A stretch of DNA of 64,000 bases from Deinococcus koreensis. GTDB lineage: Bacteria; Deinococcota; Deinococci; Deinococcales; Deinococcaceae. The position numbers and the translations under genes are program-made. The notes under the pieces are model-generated. The model was given only the letters and a program-made list of their open reading frames with translations. It was not told where the DNA came from and made no database searches. Of this stretch, positions 1 through 7,711 are shown piece by piece. The stretch is taken from positions 124,001 to 188,000 of the forward strand of contig NZ_PPPD01000002.1 in NCBI RefSeq assembly GCF_002901445.1, given 5' to 3'. Position 1 is the first letter of the stretch; the number at the start of each line of letters is the position of its first letter.

Positions 1-602
<602 letters not shown>

Positions 603-1126
603 GGGGTTCTCCAGGCGCCGCCATCCGGAGGGGCAGGGGCGTCGTGCGGTTCATCTGGCCGGCTGATCCGCGCGCCGGACGGTCGGGCCGCTCTCCGGGC
701 CACGACGGTTAGCTCAAAGTACACGCCATAGAGGACAGGGCCATAGGGACAGTGTAGGGGCCGTGGTGTGCTGGATTGGGGGGGGAGGTGACACGACTGG
801 ACAACCTCCTGGGGGAGCCGGCGCGGGTAGGAGGTGCAGGAAAGCATGGTGGGGCCGGCAGGAGGCCCATCGGTGAGGCTGCGGAGCGCTCCCGGCAAGG
901 TCGCAGCTTTCAATCTTCCCCTGATGTGATTATTTGTGATTCGTGCTGGTTGACCTTGTTGGCCAAGCCTCACGAGGGCTCGTCGCACGTGACCATACGG
1001 CCGCTTTCCCCACCTGGCCCGCTCCGGACAGGAATCCACAAAAGACAGGTCAGGCCGCTCAATGAGCTCGCGTGCATGGCGACCGGACTCGGGGCGACGG
1101 GGTTCGGGAGGTCTTGCTGCGCCAGC
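603..1126. other. Intergenic region, no gene seen
   Basis: About 525 bases between divergent glcF and the deoR-type gene. Composition is lower in GC than the flanking genes, and the open frames here have no family signature and poor codon use. A direct repeat TGTGATT at 925-931 and 935-941 (10-base period) and a TTGGCCAA palindrome at 959-966 are the only structured elements noticed. Confidence 0.6.
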
Positions 1127-1155
1127 TTGACAAGCCATTGTGCTTCCCGCATACT
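1127..1155 (+). promoter_or_regulatory. Promoter of the DeoR-led polyol operon
   Basis: TTGACA (1127-1132), 17-base spacer, CATACT (1150-1155): near-consensus for the vegetative sigma factor. It predicts a start near 1162 and a leader of about 120 nt. The leader contains the inverted repeat CCGGTG-N5-CACCGG at 1215-1231, a possible operator or small stem. Confidence 0.65.
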
Positions 1156-1281
1156 CCCGAAGGTAACAAAAAATCACTTCACTGCAGACTCGCCTCTGCA
1201 CTGTATGCACGTCGCCGGTGACCCGCACCGGGGTGCCTGGCCGGTTCATTCCTGACGGCTCCCGCCCTTCCGAGGAGGAGT

Positions 1282-2121
1282 ATGCCCAGTTCGCCACGAA
1301 TGGCCGATGAGCGACACCGGTACGTCCTGAACGTCCTGCAGGAGCGGGGCAGCTGCAAGGTGTCCGAACTGGCCCGCGACCTGGGGGTCTCCGAGATGAC
1401 CATCCACCGCGATCTGGCGCATCTGGCGGGGCTCAACCTGCTGCGCAAGGTACACGGCGGCGCGGTGCTGCGGAACTACATCGAACAGAGCTTTCAAGAC
1501 CGGGCCGTGCAGAATCACGAGGCCAAGGTGGCGGTGGCCATGCGGGCCCGGCCCCTGGTACGGCCCGGGTCGAGCCTCTATCTGGCGCCGGGCAGCACCG
1601 CCCACGAATTCGCGTTGGCCCTGAATCAGGACGACCTTCAGGTCTACACCAACTCCCTGCCGACCGCCACGGCGCTGGCCCGCAGCAGCCCCCAGGGCAT
1701 GGGCGTGACGCTGCTGGGCGGTCAGCTGGTGGGCTTTGTCGAGGCGCTGGTCGGCCCGACCACCGAGGCGGCGCTGGCGGGCCTCAAGCTCAGATACGCG
1801 TTCATCGCGGTGACCGGGGTCAGCCTGGAAGGCGGCCTGACCATCTACACCGAAGAGGAAGCGCGCGTGATCCGGGCGGTGATCCGCGCCGCACGCACGA
1901 CCATCCTGCTGACCGACGCCAGCAAGTTCGGCCAGGTGGTCGGCCCGCAGATCGGTCACCTGGAGGACATGCACGTGGTGGTCAGCGACGCGATGCCCCA
2001 GCCCTACTTGCAATACTGCCAGCGCCACGACGTCGAGGTGCTCCTGACCACGCCCGATGCGGCCGGACAGGGACAGGCCGCCGCGCCCGTGGTCGCCGTC
2101 CAGCCCGACCGGAGGAACTGA
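1282..2121 (+). CDS. DeoR/GlpR-family transcriptional regulator
   Basis: Cytoplasmic sugar-responsive DNA-binding protein, 279 residues, the usual size for the family. The N-terminal winged helix-turn-helix reads KVSELARDLGVSEMTIHRDL (about residues 26-45) followed by the family stretch LLRKVHGGAV. The DeoR sensor domain follows, with LAPGSTAHEFA and the later LLTDASKFG characteristic of the phosphosugar-binding fold. The start is fixed by GAGGAGG just upstream of ATG. It heads an operon with a zinc dehydrogenase two bases downstream and a sugar ABC importer, so it most likely controls that operon in response to a phosphorylated intermediate. The effector is unknown. Confidence 0.92.
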   Translation: MPSSPRMADERHRYVLNVLQERGSCKVSELARDLGVSEMTIHRDLAHLAGLNLLRKVHGGAVLRNYIEQSFQDRAVQNHEAKVAVAMRARPLVRPGSSLYLAPGSTAHEFALALNQDDLQVYTNSLPTATALARSSPQGMGVTLLGGQLVGFVEALVGPTTEAALAGLKLRYAFIAVTGVSLEGGLTIYTEEEARVIRAVIRAARTTILLTDASKFGQVVGPQIGHLEDMHVVVSDAMPQPYLQYCQRHDVEVLLTTPDAAGQGQAAAPVVAVQPDRRN

Positions 2122-2123
2122 GC

Positions 2124-3212
2124 ATGACCCAGCCGCACCCGGCGCCCGGTTCACCCCTCACGGGGCTGCCCAGCATGAGAACCGTGCGCCTGCACGGTGT
2201 CCACGACCTTCGCCTGCACGACGAACCCCGCCCGCTCACCGTGCCCGGTGAGGTCATGCTCAGGGTGCAGGCCGTGAGCGTCTGCGGCTCGGACATGCAC
2301 TACTACCACGAGGGCGGCATCGGCCCGGCCGTGATCCGGCGGCCCATGACGCCCGGCCACGAGTTCGCGGCGACTGTGGTGGACGGCAGCGGCGGGCCGT
2401 TTGGCCTGAGCGACGGCACTCTGGTCGCGGTCGATCCGGCGCAGGCCTGCGGCCAGTGCGAGCAGTGCCTCGCGGGCTATCCCAACCTCTGCCCGAACGT
2501 ACGCTTCCTGGGCTCGCCCGGCGTGGACGGCGGTCTGGCCGAGTACATCTCCGTGCCGCCGGGCAGCCTGTTCCCGGTGCCGGAGGATTTCTCGCCCGCG
2601 CTGGCCGCCCTGCTGGAGCCGCTGGGTGTGGCGCTGCACGCGCTGGACATCACCCGGCTGAGACCCTTGAGCGGCGTGACGGTGCTGGGGGCGGGGCCCA
2701 TCGGGCTGATGCTGCTGCAGGTGGCGCGGGTCTGCGGCGCGGCCCACGTGCGGGTGGTCGAGCCCCGCGCGGCGCGGCGGGAGGTGGCCCTGGCGATGGG
2801 CGCCGACAGCGTGCACGAGCACCACTCCGAGATCCTGGAGCTCACCCGTGGCCGGGGCGAGGACTACGTGCTGGAAGCCACCACCTCGCCCGAAGCGCCG
2901 GAGCAGGCCGCGCAGGTCGCGCGCATCGGCGGCCGGGTCACCCTGGTCGGCATCCCGGACGGCGACCAGTTCCTCATGACGGCCGCCAACGCCCGGCGCA
3001 AGGGCCTGATCATCCGGATGTCTCGCCGCATGGGCCACGTCTACCCACGCGCCATCGAACTGGTGCGCTCGGGCCGGGTGGGCATCGGGGCCATCGCCAC
3101 TCACCACTACGCCATGGAGGACGCCGGCCGCGCCTTTCAGGACGCCCATGAGGTGCCGGACGGGTTTCTGAAGGCCGTCATCTATCCGGGTGGGCTCCCG
3201 GAGTCCCGCTGA
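2124..3212 (+). CDS. Zinc-dependent medium-chain alcohol (polyol) dehydrogenase
   Basis: NAD(P)-dependent oxidation of a secondary alcohol group, probably of a polyol or sugar acid (sorbitol, xylitol or idonate type). 362 residues. Catalytic zinc ligands are seen in VCGSDMHYYHEGG and the following GHE. The structural zinc loop is CGQCEQCLAGYPNLC. The Rossmann motif is VLGAGPIGLMLLQVARVCG. The YYHEGGIG stretch is typical of sorbitol/xylitol/idonate dehydrogenases rather than simple alcohol dehydrogenases. It follows the DeoR regulator by two bases and precedes the transporter genes, which supports oxidation of the imported polyol to a ketose. The exact substrate cannot be read from sequence. 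Confidence 0.88.
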   Translation: MTQPHPAPGSPLTGLPSMRTVRLHGVHDLRLHDEPRPLTVPGEVMLRVQAVSVCGSDMHYYHEGGIGPAVIRRPMTPGHEFAATVVDGSGGPFGLSDGTLVAVDPAQACGQCEQCLAGYPNLCPNVRFLGSPGVDGGLAEYISVPPGSLFPVPEDFSPALAALLEPLGVALHALDITRLRPLSGVTVLGAGPIGLMLLQVARVCGAAHVRVVEPRAARREVALAMGADSVHEHHSEILELTRGRGEDYVLEATTSPEAPEQAAQVARIGGRVTLVGIPDGDQFLMTAANARRKGLIIRMSRRMGHVYPRAIELVRSGRVGIGAIATHHYAMEDAGRAFQDAHEVPDGFLKAVIYPGGLPESR

Positions 3213-3363
3213 CCAGGCCCCGGCTGCCCCGAGCCTCGCTGAGGAGACGCATGTACCAGTCCTGCATCCCGCCGTCCCGCCGCAGCCCCCACTCCCGCCG
3301 CTGTCCCCCTCCTGCTGCCCCGCCCACCGCCCGCCGCCCCTCAGCGCTGTCCAGGAGATGCCC

Positions 3364-4710
3364 ATGACCCGCACCACCGTTGCCCTGTCCGCCGCCGTGA
3401 CCGCCCTGCTGGGAGCCCAGGCCCAGGCGCAGACCTGGAGCCTGGCGACCGCCGCCGCGCCCTACAAGGGCACCACCGTCAGCGCCATCTTCCTGGATCG
3501 CCCCGGCTACAAGGCCGCCGCGCAGCTCATCCCGCAGTTCGAGAAGGAGACCGGCATCAAGATCAAGTTCGAGGTCGTGCCCTACGAGAGCACCAACCAG
3601 CGCTACGTGCTGGACTTCACCTCGGGCGGCGGGGCCGATCTGGTGCTCAGCGACGTGGTGTGGATCGGGCAATTCGCCGACGCCGGCTGGATGGTGCCCC
3701 TGGACAAGTTCACTAAAGACCCCAAGCTGGCCGACCCGGCGCTGAACCTGAAAGGCTTTTTCCCGGTGCTGCTCAATTCCTTCGGCACCTGGAACGGCAA
3801 GGTCTACGGCCTGCCCTTCGACAACTACTCGGGGCTGATGTACTACAACAAGTGCACCCTGAAGGCCGCCGGCTTCAGCGGCCCGCCCAAGACCTGGGAC
3901 GAACTGCTCAAGGTCTACGGCCCCAAGCTGACCGGGAACGGCAAGTACGCCTTCGCGCTGCAGTCGCGCCGGGGCGAGACCCAGAGTGCGGACTCCTTCA
4001 TGCGCACCCTCTGGCTCGCGGGCGGCAGCCTGATCGATGCCAAGACCTTCCAGCCCAACCTGAGTAGCGCCGCGTCGCAAAAAGGCCTGAAGTTCCGCCA
4101 GGATCTGATGAAGTACATGCCCCCCGGCGTGGTGGATCAGGATCACAACGAGGTCGTCAACGCCTTTAACCAGGGCACGGTACCCATGATCACCGAATGG
4201 TCGGCCTTCTACCCGACCATCACCGATCCCAAACAGTCCAAGATTGGCCCCGGCTGCCTGGGCGTGACCACCGAGCCACTGGGTTCGGCCGGCCTCAAGC
4301 CCGCGCTGGGCGGCTTCTCGCTGGGCGTCAACTCGAACTCGGACGCCAAGAAGCAGGCGGCCGCCTACCTGTTCATCCAGTGGATCACCTCCGAGAAGAA
4401 CGCCAAGGCCTACGTGCAGGCGGGCGGCGTCAGCGGTCGTCAGGCGGTGTACAAAGACCCGGCGATCCGTTCCAAGTACCTCTACGTCGACCCGATGGTC
4501 AAGTCCTGGAGCGCCGGCACCGCCGTGCCCAACTTCCGCCCGCGCTTCGCCGAGTGGCCCCAGATCTCGCAGATCGTGGCCGAGAACGGCACCAAGATCA
4601 TGCTGGGCCAGCTCAGCACCGCGGTCGGCGCCAAGGTCATCGACGATCAGGTCAAGGCCATTCTGGAAAAGGCCGGCTACTACAGCGGGAAGAAGGCCAA
4701 GCTGCAGTAG
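3364..4710 (+). CDS. Sugar/polyol ABC transporter substrate-binding protein
   Basis: Periplasmic binding protein of an ABC importer (family 1, maltose/polyol type), 448 residues. A signal peptide runs to about residue 21 (hydrophobic core, then AQAQAQ). The mature protein shows the family features FEKETGIKIKFEVVPYE, GGADLVLSDVVWIGQ and YGLPFDNYSGLMYYNK. ATG 3364 is preferred over ATG 3358 because AGGAG at 3352-3356 is then correctly spaced; longer readings upstream lack codon bias and would bury the signal peptide. Two permease genes follow after a structured 304-base gap. No ATPase gene is present, so the importer probably uses a shared MsmK/UgpC-type ATPase encoded elsewhere. Confidence 0.92.
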   Translation: MTRTTVALSAAVTALLGAQAQAQTWSLATAAAPYKGTTVSAIFLDRPGYKAAAQLIPQFEKETGIKIKFEVVPYESTNQRYVLDFTSGGGADLVLSDVVWIGQFADAGWMVPLDKFTKDPKLADPALNLKGFFPVLLNSFGTWNGKVYGLPFDNYSGLMYYNKCTLKAAGFSGPPKTWDELLKVYGPKLTGNGKYAFALQSRRGETQSADSFMRTLWLAGGSLIDAKTFQPNLSSAASQKGLKFRQDLMKYMPPGVVDQDHNEVVNAFNQGTVPMITEWSAFYPTITDPKQSKIGPGCLGVTTEPLGSAGLKPALGGFSLGVNSNSDAKKQAAAYLFIQWITSEKNAKAYVQAGGVSGRQAVYKDPAIRSKYLYVDPMVKSWSAGTAVPNFRPRFAEWPQISQIVAENGTKIMLGQLSTAVGAKVIDDQVKAILEKAGYYSGKKAKLQ

Positions 4711-5014
4711 GGCCAGAGGTGGGGGGGAGGAGAGCCGTTCGGGAAATCGGCGTCCAGCATGGCCGGCAGTCGCGCGGTCATGCTGGCGTGCTGCCGGGGG
4801 CGACAGGCGCCGATTTCACCGCATATCCAGCCCTCTGCCATACTGATCGCTACCGCGCCGCCGCCCTGTTCGCCTGTCGCTCACCCCTGAGTGCGCCGCT
4901 GGTCGCCGCCCCGTCAGCCCCGACCGCTCCGCCAGTTCCCACCATCAGACGCCCTTTTGATCGTGACGGCCCGGCCAGCGCGCCTGCCCACCTCAGCCCC
5001 GGAGCGTGCCGCCC
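4711..5014. other. Structured intercistronic gap
   Basis: 304 bases between binding protein and permeases with no gene. The first third contains the inverted-repeat element listed separately at 4743-4817. The rest is C-rich and shows nothing clear beyond a weak CATACT box at 4839-4844 that could serve an internal promoter. Confidence 0.6.
4743..4817 (+). repeat. Nested inverted repeats, possible pseudoknot-forming RNA
   Basis: Outer arms GAAATCGGCG (4743-4752) and CGCCGATTTC (4808-4817) are perfectly complementary over 10 bases. Inside, CCAGCATG (4754-4761) pairs with CATGCTGG (4779-4786). The 17-base loop of that hairpin contains CCGGCAG (4763-4769), which is complementary to CTGCCGG (4791-4797) outside it. 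The two inner stems are therefore either alternatives or form a pseudoknot. No U-tract follows, so this is not a simple terminator. A role in stabilising the binding-protein message is likely by position. Confidence 0.7.
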
Positions 5015-5905
5015 ATGCATACCCAACGACGCCTCACCCCGTTCCTGTTCCTGAGTCCGGCCGTGGTGGTGCTGGCCGTGGTGGGGATCTACCCGCTGGT
5101 GTTCGCCGCCTGGGTCTCGCTGCACACCTACCTGCTGGCCCAGCCCAACATCCCTCGCGACTTCGTGTGGTTCAGCAATTACCTGACGGTGCTGCGAGAC
5201 GGGTCGTTCTGGGGCGCCATCGGCCGCACGCTGATCTACCTGGCGGTGTCCCTGCCCATCCAGATCGCGCTGGGCCTGGGGATTGCCCTGCTGCTGCGGC
5301 GCGGCCCCTGGGCGCGGCTGCGCGGCTTTGCACGCGTGTCCCTGGTGATCCCGCTGGCCATGACCCCGGTGGTCACCGGCCTGATCGGGCGCCTGATCTT
5401 CAACCAGGACTTCGGGGTGGTCAATTTCGCCGTGAACAGCGTGACCGGAAGGACGGTCGGGATCGAGTGGCTGGGCCATCCCACGCTGGCCTTCGTGACC
5501 ATCCTGCTGCTGGAGATCTGGCAGTGGACGCCCTTCGCCGCGCTGATCTTCCTGTCGGGCCTGACCGCCGTGCCCGCCGAGGTCGAGGAGGCCGCCACCC
5601 TGGAAACGCGCTCCTTCTGGGCGATGCTGCGCCACATCCAGCTGCCCTTCCTGCTCCCCGCCCTGACCGCCATCCTGATCCTGCGCACGGCCGACATCCT
5701 CAAGCAGTTCGACATGGTCTACACCCTGACCAGCGGCGGCCCCGGCAGCTCGACCGAGCTGATCAACCTGTACATCACGCGCATCGGGCTGCGCGGGGCC
5801 TTCGATCAGGGCGTGGCCTCGGCCCAGGCGCTGCTGATGCTCATCCTCACCACCGTGCTCTCGCGCCTGTATATCCGCTATCTGTACCGGGGAGACGACG
5901 CGTGA
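5015..5905 (+). CDS. ABC transporter permease (MalF/UgpA type)
   Basis: Inner-membrane permease subunit of the carbohydrate importer, 296 residues from ATG 5015. Hydrophobic segments begin with TPFLFLSPAVVVLAVVGIYPLVFAAWVSL; six transmembrane helices are expected. The cytoplasmic EAA loop that docks the ATPase reads EVEEAATLETRSFWAMLRHIQLP. A GTG at 5006 in the same frame is an alternative start; GGAG at 5001-5004 is too close to it but about ten bases from ATG 5015. The gene overlaps the second permease by four bases, so translation is coupled. Confidence 0.9.
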   Translation: MHTQRRLTPFLFLSPAVVVLAVVGIYPLVFAAWVSLHTYLLAQPNIPRDFVWFSNYLTVLRDGSFWGAIGRTLIYLAVSLPIQIALGLGIALLLRRGPWARLRGFARVSLVIPLAMTPVVTGLIGRLIFNQDFGVVNFAVNSVTGRTVGIEWLGHPTLAFVTILLLEIWQWTPFAALIFLSGLTAVPAEVEEAATLETRSFWAMLRHIQLPFLLPALTAILILRTADILKQFDMVYTLTSGGPGSSTELINLYITRIGLRGAFDQGVASAQALLMLILTTVLSRLYIRYLYRGDDA

Positions 5906-6795
5906 CCACCCGGCCCAGTCCATCCGTAACCCAGCCGACCAGTGCCGACCAGCTCGCCGTGCGGCGCGCCCGGCGCGGCCGCCGCGTGAAGTCGGCGCTG
6001 CATGGCCTGGGCCTGATCGTGGTGCTGCTGTGCACGCTGTTTCCCTTTTTCTGGATGGTCAGCACGTCTCTGAAGACCACCAACCAGATCGTGGCCAAGC
6101 CGCCGCTGCTGGTCTTCCAGGGCACCCTGGAGCACTACCGCACCATCCTGGGCGAGCAGTACCAGGTGGGCGGCAGCCTGGTGAATTCGCTGATCGTGGC
6201 GACCAGCGCCACCCTGCTGGCCGTGCTGCTGGGCACCCCCGCCGCCTACGCGCTGGCCCGCTTCGACTTCAGGCGCAAGGACGACCTGTGGTTCTGGTTC
6301 ATCTCCAACCGCTTCATGTCGCCCGTGGTAATCATCCTGCCGGTGTACCTGCTGGCCTCGCAGCTGCGCCTGATCGGCAACCCGGCGCTCCTGATCGCCA
6401 TGTACCTGACCTTCTCCATTCCGGTGGTGGTGTGGATCTGCACGGACCAGTTCCGCTCGATTCCACGCGAACTCGACGAGGCCGCGATGGTGGACGGCGC
6501 CTCGCCCGGCTTCATCTTCCTGCGGATCGCGCTGCCGCTGGCGCTGCCCGGCGTGGTCGTCTCCAGCATCCTGAGCTTCATCTTCAACTGGAACGAACTG
6601 CTCTTCGCGCTGTTCCTGACGCGCGGTGACGGCGTGACCGCGCCCGTGCGCGCCACCTCCTTCCTGAGCGGCTACGACGTGCCCTGGGGCGCCATCATGG
6701 CCACCGGCACGCTGATCGTGCTGCCCGTGGTGATCTTCTCGCTGCTGGTCTCGCGCCACCTCGTCAAGGGCCTGACGATGGGGGCGATCAAATAG
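5902..6795 (+). CDS. ABC transporter permease (MalG/UgpE type)
   Basis: Second membrane subunit of the same importer, 297 residues. GTG 5902 overlaps the preceding stop (GTGA). The N-terminus is basic and cytoplasmic (about 30 residues, RRARRGRRVK) before the first membrane helix GLIVVLLCTLFPFFWMVSTS. The EAA motif reads ELDEAAMVDGASPGFIFLRI, and the typical MalG C-terminus VKGLTMGAIK closes the protein. It ends the operon; the next gene is convergent. Confidence 0.9.
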   Translation: MTTRPSPSVTQPTSADQLAVRRARRGRRVKSALHGLGLIVVLLCTLFPFFWMVSTSLKTTNQIVAKPPLLVFQGTLEHYRTILGEQYQVGGSLVNSLIVATSATLLAVLLGTPAAYALARFDFRRKDDLWFWFISNRFMSPVVIILPVYLLASQLRLIGNPALLIAMYLTFSIPVVVWICTDQFRSIPRELDEAAMVDGASPGFIFLRIALPLALPGVVVSSILSFIFNWNELLFALFLTRGDGVTAPVRATSFLSGYDVPWGAIMATGTLIVLPVVIFSLLVSRHLVKGLTMGAIK

Positions 6796-6816
6796 GGCAG
6801 GCGGGGCCAATACCCC

Positions 6817-7572
6817 TCACGACGTCAGGAAGCCCCCATCCACCGGCAGCATCACGCCGTGCACCATCGCCGCCGCGTCGCTGAGCAGGTAGGCCACCGC
6901 CTGGGCCACGTCCAGCGCCTGGGCGAAGCGCCCCAGCGGGATGCGCGCGAGCATCGGGGCGCTGCGGGCCGGGTCGCCCCAGGCCATCTGTCCCATGGGT
7001 GTGAGCGTCACCGTCGGATTCACGGCGTTCACGCGGATGCCGTGCGGCCCGAGTTCGATGGCCATCACCCGGGTGAGCTGGTCGAGCGCCCCCTTGGACG
7101 CGCAATAGGCGGCGTGCAGGGGGAGGCCGACCATCGAGGACTGGCTGGAGACGTTCACGATGGCGCCGGGTGCGCCACGCTGGATCAGGCCCCGCGCCAC
7201 CACCTGACTGACCGTGAGTGCCGCGCGGACGTTCACGGCCATGGTCTGGTCGAAGGCGTCCGGCGTGGTGTCCAGAAAGGGCTGCAGGAGGGCGATGCCG
7301 GCGTTGTTGACCAGCAGGTCGACTGGCCCGGCGGTCTTGGCGGCGCGGCGGGCCCCGTCGGCGCTGCCGAGATCCACCGCCACCCCCACGCAGCCGGTCT
7401 CCCGGCTCAGGCTGTCCAGGTCGCCCTGGTCGCGGCTGAGGGCCACCACGTCCGCGCCGCAGCGGGTCAGGAAGGCCACGATCTCCCGCCCGATGCCCTT
7501 GCCGGCCCCCGTGACCAGCGCGCGGCGACCGGAGAAGTCGAAGGTGGCGGCGGCTCCCGGGGGCTGGGTCAT
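6817..7572 (-). CDS. SDR-family oxidoreductase (L-xylulose/carbonyl reductase-like)
   Basis: NAD(P)-dependent short-chain dehydrogenase, 251 residues. The cofactor loop is GAGKGIGRE (about residue 22); then come NNAG, catalytic Ser in NVSSQSS and YxxxK in AAYCASKG. The stretch RIPLGRFAQALDVAQAVAYLLSD is family-typical. Overall it resembles dicarbonyl/L-xylulose reductases of about 245 residues. The ATG at 7572 has no Shine-Dalgarno sequence; CACAAT lies six bases above it on the minus strand, consistent with a leaderless message. It converges on the polyol operon and could supply the ketose-polyol step for the same substrates. Substrate unproven. Confidence 0.87.
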   Translation of the reverse strand: MTQPPGAAATFDFSGRRALVTGAGKGIGREIVAFLTRCGADVVALSRDQGDLDSLSRETGCVGVAVDLGSADGARRAAKTAGPVDLLVNNAGIALLQPFLDTTPDAFDQTMAVNVRAALTVSQVVARGLIQRGAPGAIVNVSSQSSMVGLPLHAAYCASKGALDQLTRVMAIELGPHGIRVNAVNPTVTLTPMGQMAWGDPARSAPMLARIPLGRFAQALDVAQAVAYLLSDAAAMVHGVMLPVDGGFLTS

Positions 7573-7676
7573 GGAACCATTGTGCGGCCTGCCCAGGGGT
7601 GAGCTGCGGGTTGAGGCCGTGCGCTCCGCCTGCGCTGACGGAACGACAGCCGTGAGATACCACCGCCAGGAGTGGC

Positions 7677-7703
7677 TTGCCCACGCAGCGCGGCTGCTAT
7701 TCT
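7677..7703 (+). promoter_or_regulatory. Candidate promoter of the GGDEF-terpene synthase gene
   Basis: TATTCT at 7698-7703, preceded by TGC (extended -10), with TTGCCC at 7677-7682 as a weak -35 at short (15-base) spacing. The expected RNA start is 7710-7712, at the GTG itself, so the message would be leaderless. Confidence 0.45.
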
Positions 7704-7711
7704 GGGCCGAC

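Noticed and set aside
776..1255. Plus-strand open frame of 159 codons in the glcF-deoR gap
   Set aside because: Codon use is unlike the neighbours, no family motif is seen, and it overlaps the promoter of the DeoR operon.
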